Of a DNA stretch of 64,000 nt, positions 53,375 through 62,987 are shown piece by piece. The stretch's first letter is position 1; every line of letters starts with the position of its first letter. The notes below the pieces were generated by a model that saw nothing but the letters and a program-made list of their open reading frames with translations, was not told the DNA's origin and searched no databases. Position numbers and translations under genes: made by a program. The stretch is from Mucilaginibacter sp. 44-25. GTDB taxonomy: Bacteria; Bacteroidota; Bacteroidia; Sphingobacteriales; Sphingobacteriaceae. The DNA lies in the NCBI GenBank assembly GCA_001898335.1, contig MKTS01000008.1, positions 1 to 64,000 of the forward strand, in the 5' to 3' direction.

Positions 53375-54940
53375 TCAATTCCTCGCAAGTTGTGCCTTTG
53401 GCAACTCTTTGCGCGGGATCATATCTTTACGTTCTGATGTATTGTACACAAACGATGCGACGATGGTAGCAGCCTGTTTGAGGTCATCCTCGCTCAGGCG
53501 GTCATAGGTATCCTGGTTACTGTGGTGGGTACGGGTACCGTAATCCATGGCATCCTGTATGAACTGGAAGCCCGGCAGGCCAACGGCGTCAAATGAAAGG
53601 TGATCGGTACCGCCGGTGTTGCCAATGGTAACCGTTCCCGCGCCCAGGTCTTTAAATGGATTTAACCATGCCTGGAAAATAGGGCCTGCAGCGCTATCGC
53701 CTTGCAGGTAAATACCACGGATCTTACCGGTACCATTATCTAAATTGTAGTAAGCATCCAACTTAGCCTGCTCCGGTTTTAATTCCATAGTTTTAGGATC
53801 GCCAAAGTGGGTAGCTACATAACCACGAGATCCAAACAAGCCCTGCTCTTCTGAGCTCCATAAAGCTATGCGGATGGTGCGCTTTGGTTTAAAGCCAATG
53901 GCTTTTAAAATGCGCATAGCCTCCATCATTACCGCGCTGCCTGCGGCATTATCTGTAGCGCCGGTAGCACCATGCCACGAGTCGAGGTGGCCACCTATCA
54001 TTACCACCTGTTCTTTCAGTTTTTTATCAGTACCCGGTATTTCGGCAATAACGTTATAACCCTGCAAGTCATCGGTAATAAATTGTGTTTTAATGTCGGC
54101 CTCCATCTCTACCTTTTGGCCGGCTTTCACTAAACGCAAAATACGCAGGAAGTCCTCACCGCTGGTTTCCAGTTCGGGTGCTACGGCCTTGGCAGTATCA
54201 GCATAAGAGGCTCCGTTGGTGGTAAAAGTAGTACCATCGGTACCACGGCCCTGTGCTAATATCAAGCCCACCTTCTCATTAACCAAAAACTGGCTGATAG
54301 CGGCACGCGCAGCTCTTGCTTTACGCATGGCCGCGAGTTGCGGCGAGTTGGGGTCAAAGGCCCGGCGTTCGCCGCGGGGTGCGGGTTTGGCGTTGGCCAT
54401 TTCGGTAAGTTGAGCATCTGTGTAGCGCTCCAGATCGGGTTTCTCAGACCTTTTCAAAGTATTTTTGGTATCAAATATCACGATCTTTCCGGCCAGCTTG
54501 CCTTTGTATTTATTCAGTTCGGCAACAGAATCAGCCTTTAGCAGTACCACTTCACTTTTGATGAGGCCATTGGTGCCGGGTGTCCACGCTTTAGGAATGG
54601 CAATGATGGCATGGTAATATGGCACTGTGATGGCCGCGTAGTTTTTCTGCACTTCCCAGCCTTTGCCAAACTTGCCCCAGGGTTCAAGTTTGGCGTTGGC
54701 CATACCCCAGGTTTTTAACTGGTTAACCGCCCAGTCCTGCGCACGTTTTAAACCCGGCGAGTTAGCCAGGCGTGGGCCGGATACATCAGTTAAATAAAAG
54801 GCCGTTTCCATCACCTTGGAATGGTTGAGGCCCTCTTCTCTGATTTTGGCAACAGCAGCCTGGTCAACCGTCTCCTGCGAGAGGGCTGTACCGGTAAGGC
54901 CTGTTAATGCCAGAGCCGTGTAAAGTAGTTTTAGTTTCAT
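53375..54940 (-). CDS. Secreted M28-family zinc metallopeptidase
   Basis: A 521-residue protein with a signal peptide ending TALSQ. A protease-associated-like insert (about 120-260) precedes the catalytic domain. Zinc ligands: GGHLDSWHGATGATDNAAG (His, Asp), ALWSSEEQGLFGSRGY (Glu pair), YYNLDNG (Asp) and GTDHLSFD (His). It is an aminopeptidase or carboxypeptidase-type exopeptidase of the periplasm or cell surface. Monocistronic; the repeat array ends 3 bp after its stop codon, so the last array hairpin may be its terminator. Confidence 0.9.
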   Translation of the reverse strand: MKLKLLYTALALTGLTGTALSQETVDQAAVAKIREEGLNHSKVMETAFYLTDVSGPRLANSPGLKRAQDWAVNQLKTWGMANAKLEPWGKFGKGWEVQKNYAAITVPYYHAIIAIPKAWTPGTNGLIKSEVVLLKADSVAELNKYKGKLAGKIVIFDTKNTLKRSEKPDLERYTDAQLTEMANAKPAPRGERRAFDPNSPQLAAMRKARAARAAISQFLVNEKVGLILAQGRGTDGTTFTTNGASYADTAKAVAPELETSGEDFLRILRLVKAGQKVEMEADIKTQFITDDLQGYNVIAEIPGTDKKLKEQVVMIGGHLDSWHGATGATDNAAGSAVMMEAMRILKAIGFKPKRTIRIALWSSEEQGLFGSRGYVATHFGDPKTMELKPEQAKLDAYYNLDNGTGKIRGIYLQGDSAAGPIFQAWLNPFKDLGAGTVTIGNTGGTDHLSFDAVGLPGFQFIQDAMDYGTRTHHSNQDTYDRLSEDDLKQAATIVASFVYNTSERKDMIPRKELPKAQLARN

Positions 54941-55035
54941 GTATAAGTCAGTTATAGTTTACAACAAACTTATAAAATAGCCTTACAAAACCCCAGTGCA
55001 GTCCGCTAACAAAGTTGTTACACATGCTTTAAACA

Positions 55036-55071
55036 ACAAACGGGCGGTAACCGTAGTTACCGCCCGTTTGT
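55036..55071 (-). terminator. Terminator after outer-membrane barrel gene
   Basis: ACAAACGGGCGGTAAC/GTTACCGCCCGTTTGT, a 16-bp perfect stem with a CGTA loop, 22 bp after the stop of the beta-barrel gene; TTGTTTAAA follows on minus. Confidence 0.82.
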
Positions 55072-55093
55072 ACACTCAACACGATAGATTTAA

Positions 55094-55672
55094 CTATCTA
55101 ACATCATTCTCCACTTTTCTTGCAGTGCTTTTACCCGGCAGATAGATCTGGAAACCAAATGACAGGTTAAGGTTGCTTTGGTAAGTTTGGTTACCAAATC
55201 CTACCAGACCATTGTATTTAAGCAAGGTTTCCAAACCAATGTTTGGCGTTACGAAGTAAGCGAAACCCGGACCAACGCCTAAGTTTAAACCGTTTGTTTT
55301 ACCGCCGCCATCGCTCACGTTAGTACCACCAACACCTACAGTTCCTTCCGCGAAGAAACGACCATGGCGCAATACTTCAACATCTTTACCGGTGTAATAA
55401 CGACCTAAAGCGCCAACACCATAAGTAGTTGTGGTTGGGGCACCTTTGGCAGTTTGTATCCCTAAGTTTACATAACCACCCAATGCAACGTTATCCTGGA
55501 TAAACCATGCCGCTTTGGGGGTAATTTCAAAACTGAATACCTTTGGGTCATCTAAGCCTAAGTTGATGTTTGACAGGTTTCCGCCAATTAAAACGTTCCC
55601 TTTTTGGATCTGTGCCGATGCAGACACGCAAAATGCTACGGCTAAAACGAATAGTAAAGTAATCTTTTTCAT
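55094..55672 (-). CDS. Outer-membrane beta-barrel protein
   Basis: A 192-residue protein from the ATG at 55672; an upstream start at 55708 would add 12 residues before the signal peptide MKKITLLFVLAVAFCVSASA. The mature part alternates short beta strands (LIGGNLSNINLGL, NVALGGYVNLGIQ, GFAYFVTPNIGLETLLKYNG, SNLNLSFGFQIYL), predicting an 8-stranded barrel of the OmpA/OmpW-like size. Ligand unknown. The 274-bp gap on its 5' side (55673-55946) is AT-rich without a recognisable feature. Confidence 0.82.
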   Translation of the reverse strand: MKKITLLFVLAVAFCVSASAQIQKGNVLIGGNLSNINLGLDDPKVFSFEITPKAAWFIQDNVALGGYVNLGIQTAKGAPTTTTYGVGALGRYYTGKDVEVLRHGRFFAEGTVGVGGTNVSDGGGKTNGLNLGVGPGFAYFVTPNIGLETLLKYNGLVGFGNQTYQSNLNLSFGFQIYLPGKSTARKVENDVR

Positions 55673-55946
55673 ATGCTTATTGTTTTTACAGGGTTTTGCA
55701 ATAGGCATGCCATGCCGGCTGATTATTTTATATCATAGCAGGTTAAACAGCTTATAATTAGTATAACTGTCAGTAAAACAATAATATACCCAAAAATAAC
55801 AGGTGTATTTAAATTTATCCTTTTTTAAAAGGTTTGCATCTAATTGCCGTAAAAATAGTTAATAACGTGATTTTTGATACATATGACCATTTAAACGAAC
55901 TGCCATATGCTGTTATAATGCGGTTACAGAAAGATATGTAAACCGG

Positions 55947-57545
55947 TCACCTGCCAATAGCACGACCAAATTCGCTGCCTGTAGCGTTGGTAATTACCCG
56001 GTAAACCGTCCAGTTATCCGTTTCATATACCTTGCGGAAGTTGAGGTTGGAAATATTACGCCTTATGATGGTAATGTATTTATTATTCAACTGCGTATAT
56101 CCCGACTCGGCATTACGTGCTGTAGATACCACTATATAATCCACATATTTATCAGGCGATTCCAGCGCACTCAGGAAACTTCCCTCATAAGGCATTATAA
56201 TGGGCTTAATATCCTTTACAAATGCTACAATAGGGTAAGCAATAGCGTCATCAACCAAAACGTGCGCGTCTACAGGCAGGCTGTTCAGGTAATTGGCAAT
56301 ATCAATATTCTCGGTATCTATGTTTTCTTCGGTACGGTCAACCAGTACTTTGGTAAACTTCTTTTCTTCATCAACGCTTGAGTTGCGCAGGTAATACCAG
56401 CCCGAATACAATTGCACCAATACAACGGTCAGTAATAATAATTTAAACATACGCTGGTTTTTAACGGTGTGGGCCTTCATTACCACACACAAGTAAGCCA
56501 GTATCATAAATATGAGGTAATACTGGTAGGATAAAAAAACCTTGTCGTATTTAATGTGCAAAAACTCAATAAACGCAAAAGGGATGAGTATGGTAAGCAC
56601 CTGGTAGGTACTCTCGCGGAAAAGATATATGGCGATAACTATCATGGGTGCGAAAAGCACCACCCTGGCAGATAACAGTAATGATATTTCAGGTATTTGA
56701 TAATAGGTATTGGTACTCTGCTGGTCAAAGCTCAATTTATCGATCAGCACATTCCATGTAGCATAGGGGCTTTCTGAAAAATAATTCAGATCACTGGCAT
56801 GGGTAAGGTTAAGTAATTTATAACATAAAACAGCCACTAATGGCAGGCTGAACAGAATGATGTACAACGCGAAAGTTTTATTGGCCAGTTTACGTCGCAA
56901 TGACGGGCTATTAAAACTTATAAAAAGCCTGAATATGGATTCTTTCTCGCTCAGGTTTAAGCTATGAATGGTAATAGCTAATATAAGCGGTAAAAAGAAA
57001 AGGGTAAGCCATACAAACTTATAATCGCAAAAGATAAGCCCTACCAGGCTGATACTGGCTATAGATACGTGGAACGTTGTATTGGAGCGGTAAAACTTAA
57101 ACAGGTTAAGAAAGAACAGGAACAAGAATATGAGGATAAGATAAATACTCTTGCCCGAAGCAGCCGTGTAAATGATACCCGGGTGGAAAAGAAAAATAAC
57201 TAAAAGCAGCAGTACATAACCGTTATCCTTTAGCCTTTTAGCAGCCGTGCTCGCTATAATATTAAACAATACGGCAGTACCTATGGCTGATGCCAGTACA
57301 GGGGCCAGTGTATAGCTTAACGGCGTAAACAAAAAGGTGGCATAAAAAGGGATCAATGGCGCTGTTAAACCCATTGTTTTTAGCCTGTTGCCTAAACCTT
57401 CAAAAACTATTTTGGCTTTCTCTATATAAAACAGCGATTCGTGGTTGTAGTAATTAAGCTTATTTAAATAAACCGCGCATACCAGGTAGTATACCACCAG
57501 GAATAGGGTTATAATAAATAAGTATACCGAATCTGCTATCTTCAT
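55947..57545 (-). CDS. Polytopic membrane protein of exopolysaccharide locus
   Basis: A 532-residue protein with about ten membrane helices (first VYLFIITLFLVVYYLVCAVY) and a C-terminal soluble domain (VDAHVLVDDAIAYPIVAFV, YVDYIVVSTARNAESGYTQL). The architecture resembles GT-C mannosyltransferase-like proteins, but no acidic loop motif could be assigned with confidence. It starts 3 bp after the GT2 stop, so it belongs to the operon kinase - BcsB-like - GT2 - this gene. A role in adding or exporting a sugar is possible. Confidence 0.62.
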   Translation of the reverse strand: MKIADSVYLFIITLFLVVYYLVCAVYLNKLNYYNHESLFYIEKAKIVFEGLGNRLKTMGLTAPLIPFYATFLFTPLSYTLAPVLASAIGTAVLFNIIASTAAKRLKDNGYVLLLLVIFLFHPGIIYTAASGKSIYLILIFLFLFFLNLFKFYRSNTTFHVSIASISLVGLIFCDYKFVWLTLFFLPLILAITIHSLNLSEKESIFRLFISFNSPSLRRKLANKTFALYIILFSLPLVAVLCYKLLNLTHASDLNYFSESPYATWNVLIDKLSFDQQSTNTYYQIPEISLLLSARVVLFAPMIVIAIYLFRESTYQVLTILIPFAFIEFLHIKYDKVFLSYQYYLIFMILAYLCVVMKAHTVKNQRMFKLLLLTVVLVQLYSGWYYLRNSSVDEEKKFTKVLVDRTEENIDTENIDIANYLNSLPVDAHVLVDDAIAYPIVAFVKDIKPIIMPYEGSFLSALESPDKYVDYIVVSTARNAESGYTQLNNKYITIIRRNISNLNFRKVYETDNWTVYRVITNATGSEFGRAIGR

Positions 57546-57548
57546 GTT

Positions 57549-59396
57549 TTACTTAACAAGGTTAGTTGGGTTATTCACCTTACTTAAACCATGATTGGTT
57601 TTTTCCCAATAGAATGGTTTTACCACCAATTGATATAAGCCTTTGTAGGCCGATATGGAGTGCATTAACCAATAAATAGGGTTAGCAATAGCAAACAATA
57701 TCAGCTCATAATAGCGGCGCTTAAAAACCGCTATCATGTTCACATATATCATCAGGATATTACCTACCATGAGGTTAAATATAGACATGAACAGCACCCA
57801 ATCCGGAAACAAGCTGCGGATGGTGGAAAGGTCAAACACCACATAGCATATAAATATCAGCAGCAACAGCGGGTACACCAAAAAGGTAATAGGCGTTGCA
57901 CCAATAAAAAAGTTAAAACCCAGGAAACCCCGCCAGCCTATCTCACGCCACAAAGCAACCGGGTCGCGCATGTGTACCAGGTAGGTTTGCATGTAGCCCT
58001 TTATCCAGCGGCTGCGCTGGCGTATCCAGTTAAAGGGCTCGTTGTTAGCTTCCTCGTACGTGGTGGAGTTAATAATGGCAATTTTATGGCCCTTGGCATA
58101 AGCGCGTACACCCAGGTCGGCATCTTCTGTTACATTGAAGGGGTCCCATGCGCCCAGCTCTACCAGTTCCTGTAATTTAAAGTGATTACTGGTACCTCCA
58201 AGCGGGATAGGGATATCCAGCGTATCGAGGCCCGGCAACATATAATCAAACCAGTATGAGTACTCCAGCGTAAACATACGGGTAAGGAAATTCTCGTTAC
58301 GGTTGAAATAATTTAGCGCGCTCTGCACACAAATATATTCCTCGGGCAGCTTCCCAAACAGCGCTACCACCTTCTTTAACTGATCGGTGTCCGGAATATC
58401 TTCCGCGTCATAAATAGTGAGGTATTTGCCGCGGGCAAAGTGCAGGCCATAGTTACACGCCTTGGGTTTGGTTTTAGGCATGTGGAAAGGCACTACAATT
58501 ACCTCGAAAATTGCCGGAAAATCAAGGTTCTTTACTGCGTTAAACGTTTTATCGTCGTCCTCCTCTATCAGCAGTTTTACATCCAGCTTGTGGCGCGGGT
58601 AATCTATCGACTGCAGGTTCCAGATCAGCTTTTTAATCAGCTTATCCTCTTTATAAACCGGTAACAATATGGTGTAAATAGGCAGTCCGTCGTCATCTAA
58701 TTGCCGCAGGTCCTCGCGGGTTACTGCCTGGTGCAACTCAAACCTCGAACCTACCAGCGCCAAAAACATTTTAAATATAATGGCTACCAGGAAGAACGAG
58801 CTGATAAGCACATTAATAATAATAGATGTGTTTTTAAAGCTTAATACCAGGCCAATAGCTACAAGGCTTATCAACACAAAAATAAAGATGAGCTGAGCGG
58901 TAGAAAAAGTTACTACAGCCGAGCTGTCGGGGTCGCGCTTCATCAGCTCAAACACGGCTGATTTTACGTAACGCTCGCCCAATAATTTATTACTCAGCCA
59001 GGTAATATCCAAGTCAGAGGTAACCACTACCTCTGGCTCCATATCATAAGTAAACTTAATGAAATCATGCACCAGCTGGTCATCCGGCGCGGCCATTAAT
59101 GTTACTACCTTACCATTTTCTATACGCAGGGGTACGGCCAGGCGTTCATGGGCAAATACCAGGTCTATCTTGCTGAGCACATCAGGGTCATACGCCTCTT
59201 CGCGCGGCTGCTCGTTAATAGCGACACCCGCGTTAAGCAGCGAACGCTCATAGTTTTTACGAGAGATATATCCCGATGTAAGCGCAATTTTGATGAATGA
59301 CAAGCCCGACTCCTGCGCGTATGCCTCAATAGCATCGCGTTCGCCGGCGGTAATAAACCTGTCATTAACCAACAAGTCAGGAATAGATATGCTCAT
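57549..59396 (-). CDS. Processive GT2 synthase with N-terminal MshEN domain
   Basis: A 615-residue protein. Residues 1-145 form an MshEN (T2SSE N-terminal) domain: two repeats of the type LLVNDRFITAGERDAIEAY and IALTSGYISRKNYERSL, then VFAHERLAVPLRIENGKVV. Membrane helices follow (about 170-225). The GT-A core has EEDDDKT, YDAEDIPD (about 327-334), TEDADLGVRAY (about 426) and QRSRW (Q-x-x-R-W, about 460), like cellulose or other beta-glycan synthases; more helices follow. MshEN domains of type II secretion ATPases and of E. coli NfrB bind cyclic-di-GMP, but the RLG residues that contact it are not visible here. It replaces the PilZ domain found in BcsA. Confidence 0.88.
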   Translation of the reverse strand: MSISIPDLLVNDRFITAGERDAIEAYAQESGLSFIKIALTSGYISRKNYERSLLNAGVAINEQPREEAYDPDVLSKIDLVFAHERLAVPLRIENGKVVTLMAAPDDQLVHDFIKFTYDMEPEVVVTSDLDITWLSNKLLGERYVKSAVFELMKRDPDSSAVVTFSTAQLIFIFVLISLVAIGLVLSFKNTSIIINVLISSFFLVAIIFKMFLALVGSRFELHQAVTREDLRQLDDDGLPIYTILLPVYKEDKLIKKLIWNLQSIDYPRHKLDVKLLIEEDDDKTFNAVKNLDFPAIFEVIVVPFHMPKTKPKACNYGLHFARGKYLTIYDAEDIPDTDQLKKVVALFGKLPEEYICVQSALNYFNRNENFLTRMFTLEYSYWFDYMLPGLDTLDIPIPLGGTSNHFKLQELVELGAWDPFNVTEDADLGVRAYAKGHKIAIINSTTYEEANNEPFNWIRQRSRWIKGYMQTYLVHMRDPVALWREIGWRGFLGFNFFIGATPITFLVYPLLLLIFICYVVFDLSTIRSLFPDWVLFMSIFNLMVGNILMIYVNMIAVFKRRYYELILFAIANPIYWLMHSISAYKGLYQLVVKPFYWEKTNHGLSKVNNPTNLVK

Positions 59397-59464
59397 TAAT
59401 AAACCCTCTGTATATATAATTAACCCTTGCCTCAGCTACAATCAGCTTATGTAATGAGCCGTTA

Positions 59465-61552
59465 TTAGTCGTTAAACAACTCCTGTGATTTTTGCACGCG
59501 TGAACGTATATACAGGAACGATAACAGGATAAGTACCAATATACCTAACAGGATATACAGGTTATATGTATCCCAGAAACGGGTTAAAGCGCTCTTGGTA
59601 TCAATATATTCGAGGTTATCGCTTGATTTGTTGATGTTGAACAAGTATTTATTGTTATTTACATCGGATATACAAACGTTGCTCGATAGCGTAGACAATT
59701 GCTCAGTAATTGACTTGGACGCCGCCAGGAAAGCTTCGGCCAGGTGTTTGCCCGTAGCGGTTAACACCAGCGTGGCATTGTTGCTTCGCCCGTAAAATAT
59801 TTGTGCCAGGCCGTTTGACGTAGTATCTGACAGGGAATAAACCACCGTATTATTATCCGTATTGTACAGCCTGAAATTACGCTCGAAACTGATAGGCGCG
59901 TCAGGAAACTCCTTCATCATCTTATCATCCTTACTTAACAGCGCTATGATGTTGTTCTTTTTCAGATCAGCGGCTGTCATTTCATCAGAATAAGAAAACT
60001 CAGGGAAATTATTAGCGTTGATGTTGTTATTTAGCTCATAAATGATCTCGCCCATAGCACCCGCAGCATAACGTGCGTAAGGTTTTGATACCACTATACG
60101 GGTACTACCGCTGTTGAAAGCTTCAGGGTACTGGTAAAAGCTCAGGTCGCTGGTGATAAACGGATTTTTTGATTCCAGGTATGATTTGTCTACATCAATC
60201 TCGGCGAAGAAATTGGTGAAGCTGTTTTTACAGTTACCGCTGTTGGGGTAAAAACGGAACTCGCACTCCAGCGTATTGTATTTATGGTGCTGGTAACGGT
60301 TAATGGTTACCGCGGTATTGAGCTTACCTGATGCATCCAGCTTTTCGCTGCTTATCAGCAACCCGTTTAGGTAGATGTTAAAGAAACCACGATCGCCGGG
60401 GTTAAGGCTGCTATAGTTGGCCACTACGCGTATTTCTACCTCTTTTGGTGTAAAGCTAAAGTCTGAATTTTTAAAGTTGAAAGCGCTTTTTAATGAACCA
60501 ATACCCGATAAGAAATCGCTGGTACCGCCTATCTGTTTCAATGATAGTTTAGAGCGGTTTTCATCAATGGTTTTAAAGAAGGTGTTTTGCGCCTTATTCA
60601 CCAGCAGGTAGTCGCCAAAGGTAGAGTTAAGCACATTCATGTTACCCAGGGCGGTAATGGTTTTTTCGTATCCGGCATCGTCGCCACCGGTAACAAATAA
60701 TATCTCGGTAGGCACAACTTCCTGCGATACAGATCTCGTCGGTACAAATTTTCCGTTTACGTTTACCATATTGGTAATGGTATCCATTACAGTGCTAACA
60801 GATTTATTGAGGTAAAGCAAGCCCTGGTTACTTTGCGGGGTAACTTTAATAAGGCTGCGCTTATCGGCAGGTAATGAGTTGATGTTACCCACCAGGATAT
60901 AATTACGCACACTATCAGGCAGCTGATCTATCTGGTAAACGCCAATGTTACGCTGCTGTGTTTTTTTCAAACGCGAGTAAGCCCAGGCTACCGCTTTAAG
61001 GTCATGCAGGGTAGGGTTGGTATTATATACAATGGCGGTTTTGGTATCAAAGCAATTACTGATGTTTACGTTATTAAAAAAGTTCTTATTACTTTTTACC
61101 AGGGCAAGGTGCGAGAAGTTCTTAACTCTCACCCACATGGCGGGGTTATCTAAATCGCGGCACTGGTCATCAGTAATAGAAAGTGCCGTTTTCACCTGTA
61201 TCTTCAGATAATTATCAGCAGGCACATCGGCACGGCTCAGGTTAATTTGTATACGCTGTATAGAGTCTTTTGTTAAATGGCCGCTATATACCGGTTTTGT
61301 GCCTATAAAAAGGTTGATGTATGATTTTTCACGAATAAGCGCTTGAGAAGGCTCAATAAACAACACCAGTTTACTGCCATTCATCTCATATTGCGGCGTA
61401 ATTTTAAAATAGAAAGAGGTTGCACCGCTCATACCAAAAATAGGCTCATCATCATTATGGCCCATTGCCTTAAATGAGATGATCTTGAAGTTTTGCGCAA
61501 ATGCCCCCGCGGTTAAAAGTAAAAAAGCCAGAAGAGTGAAAAATCTTTTCAT
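59465..61552 (-). CDS. BcsB-like periplasmic subunit of glycan synthase
   Basis: A 695-residue protein with a signal peptide ending GAFAQ and a C-terminal membrane helix (LYILLGILVLILLSFLYI) before a short basic tail. YLKIQVKTALSITDDQCRDL and DNPAMWVRV recall BcsB, which binds the growing chain in the periplasm and anchors to the BcsA-type synthase. Carbohydrate-binding-like beta domains fill the middle (SSLNPGDRGFFNIYLNGLLI). It lies 68 bp upstream of the GT2 gene on the same strand. Confidence 0.8.
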   Translation of the reverse strand: MKRFFTLLAFLLLTAGAFAQNFKIISFKAMGHNDDEPIFGMSGATSFYFKITPQYEMNGSKLVLFIEPSQALIREKSYINLFIGTKPVYSGHLTKDSIQRIQINLSRADVPADNYLKIQVKTALSITDDQCRDLDNPAMWVRVKNFSHLALVKSNKNFFNNVNISNCFDTKTAIVYNTNPTLHDLKAVAWAYSRLKKTQQRNIGVYQIDQLPDSVRNYILVGNINSLPADKRSLIKVTPQSNQGLLYLNKSVSTVMDTITNMVNVNGKFVPTRSVSQEVVPTEILFVTGGDDAGYEKTITALGNMNVLNSTFGDYLLVNKAQNTFFKTIDENRSKLSLKQIGGTSDFLSGIGSLKSAFNFKNSDFSFTPKEVEIRVVANYSSLNPGDRGFFNIYLNGLLISSEKLDASGKLNTAVTINRYQHHKYNTLECEFRFYPNSGNCKNSFTNFFAEIDVDKSYLESKNPFITSDLSFYQYPEAFNSGSTRIVVSKPYARYAAGAMGEIIYELNNNINANNFPEFSYSDEMTAADLKKNNIIALLSKDDKMMKEFPDAPISFERNFRLYNTDNNTVVYSLSDTTSNGLAQIFYGRSNNATLVLTATGKHLAEAFLAASKSITEQLSTLSSNVCISDVNNNKYLFNINKSSDNLEYIDTKSALTRFWDTYNLYILLGILVLILLSFLYIRSRVQKSQELFND

Positions 61553-61587
61553 CAGATTATAGCGTTAGTTTCGATATTATAAGCTTA

Positions 61588-62934
61588 TTAATTTATTACG
61601 TAGAACTCTACCCTGAAATAGTTTCCGTTATCGTTGCTGCGGTAAGTGAGTTCGCCGCCAAGTTCTTGTGTCATGAGTTTGGCAATGGAAAGGCCCAGTC
61701 CAAGCCGGCTTTCTATATTGCCCGATGCTTCGTTAAGCGTTTTTAACTTGTTAAACATCATATCCAGTTCGTCCTGCCCAATGGGTACACCTTCGTCTAT
61801 AATTTCAAATACAAACTTCTGGCGCTGCAGGCTGGTAACTACCTTTATGCTGTTATTGGTTTGCGAAAACTTAATAGCGTTTGAAAGTAAGTTCTGGAAA
61901 ACCTGCCCAACAAAAACTTTGTCCAGTTTTACATTAAGCGGTAGTTTAAGGATATTATCTACCAGGTGGATATTCTTCATGTTAGCGGTTTCCTGCAACC
62001 CTCTAAACACCTGTGTTACCTCATGGTTAATATCAAATATTTCCATGTTAAACTTCATGTCCGGCGACTCTATCTCCTTCACATCCATCAGCTTGTTAAG
62101 CATATACTGCATTTTCTCTGATGCCTCACCAATAAAGCTGGAATACTCTTTCTGGTCGTTGCTCAGCCGGTAATCTTCCTCGCGCAGCATGTTGTTGCTC
62201 ATCACGATCTGGCCTATGAGGTTTTTAAGGTCGTGCCCGGCAATGTTAATGAAGTTATTTTTTTGATCGTCAAGCTTGCGCAGCTGCTCATACTGGCGGT
62301 CAATAATGTTATTTTTCTCGTTGATGTTCTGGTTTTGTTCCTTTAACTGCTCGTTTGATTTTTCTATCAATATCTGCGACCGCACGTCGCGGGCAATTAC
62401 CTTGTAGCGCGCGTTGGGTACCAGGCACGATAAGAAAGCGATAATAAAGAACATGGAGCCACCGTTATTGATGACCATATCAAGACTGTACTCGCTGAAA
62501 ATATTATAAAAAACGGCCAGCAGCAACAAAGCGATAAGGCCTTGCGCTATGGAATTGATGGGTTCCCAAAATACCTGCAGGTTAAAAAACAGGATAACCA
62601 CGGCATATATTAAATAATAGGTGGTTTGTTGTTGTATGTTTACGATGTTGCAAAGCAAAGCGCAGGTTGCCGACAGGATAAAGAAACAAATATGCAACAG
62701 GGTACGGTAGTTATATTTACGCGCCTGGAAAAGGCTGTATAAACCATATATAATTAATATAGTAATAATACGCACAATTAAAAACTGCAGCCATATGTTA
62801 GGGGCGTATATAAAATCAACAACGCTGAATATGGGATATAAAAATATTATTGTCCAGATAATATTATTAGTTTGATACCAGGCTTTTTTTGATATCTCCT
62901 TTTTATATTCCTCTTTTGAAATTTGAACAAACAT
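61588..62934 (-). CDS. Membrane sensor histidine kinase
   Basis: A 448-residue protein. About six N-terminal membrane helices (NIIWTIIFLYPIFSVVDFIY to GGSMFFIIAFLSCLVP) are followed by a coiled coil (about 190-225), HisKA with IAGHDLKNLIGQ (His234), and HATPase with FQNLLSNAIKFSQ and LGLGLSIAKLM. No receiver domain and no regulator gene next to it. It is the first gene of the operon leading into BcsB-like and GT2 genes (35-bp gap), so it probably senses a membrane or cell-surface signal controlling the polysaccharide. Confidence 0.87.
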   Translation of the reverse strand: MFVQISKEEYKKEISKKAWYQTNNIIWTIIFLYPIFSVVDFIYAPNIWLQFLIVRIITILIIYGLYSLFQARKYNYRTLLHICFFILSATCALLCNIVNIQQQTTYYLIYAVVILFFNLQVFWEPINSIAQGLIALLLLAVFYNIFSEYSLDMVINNGGSMFFIIAFLSCLVPNARYKVIARDVRSQILIEKSNEQLKEQNQNINEKNNIIDRQYEQLRKLDDQKNNFINIAGHDLKNLIGQIVMSNNMLREEDYRLSNDQKEYSSFIGEASEKMQYMLNKLMDVKEIESPDMKFNMEIFDINHEVTQVFRGLQETANMKNIHLVDNILKLPLNVKLDKVFVGQVFQNLLSNAIKFSQTNNSIKVVTSLQRQKFVFEIIDEGVPIGQDELDMMFNKLKTLNEASGNIESRLGLGLSIAKLMTQELGGELTYRSNDNGNYFRVEFYVIN

Positions 62935-62987
62935 TTGTATCCTTTATTATTTATATAGTCAACTCTCAATAGGGGTGATTAAGAATT

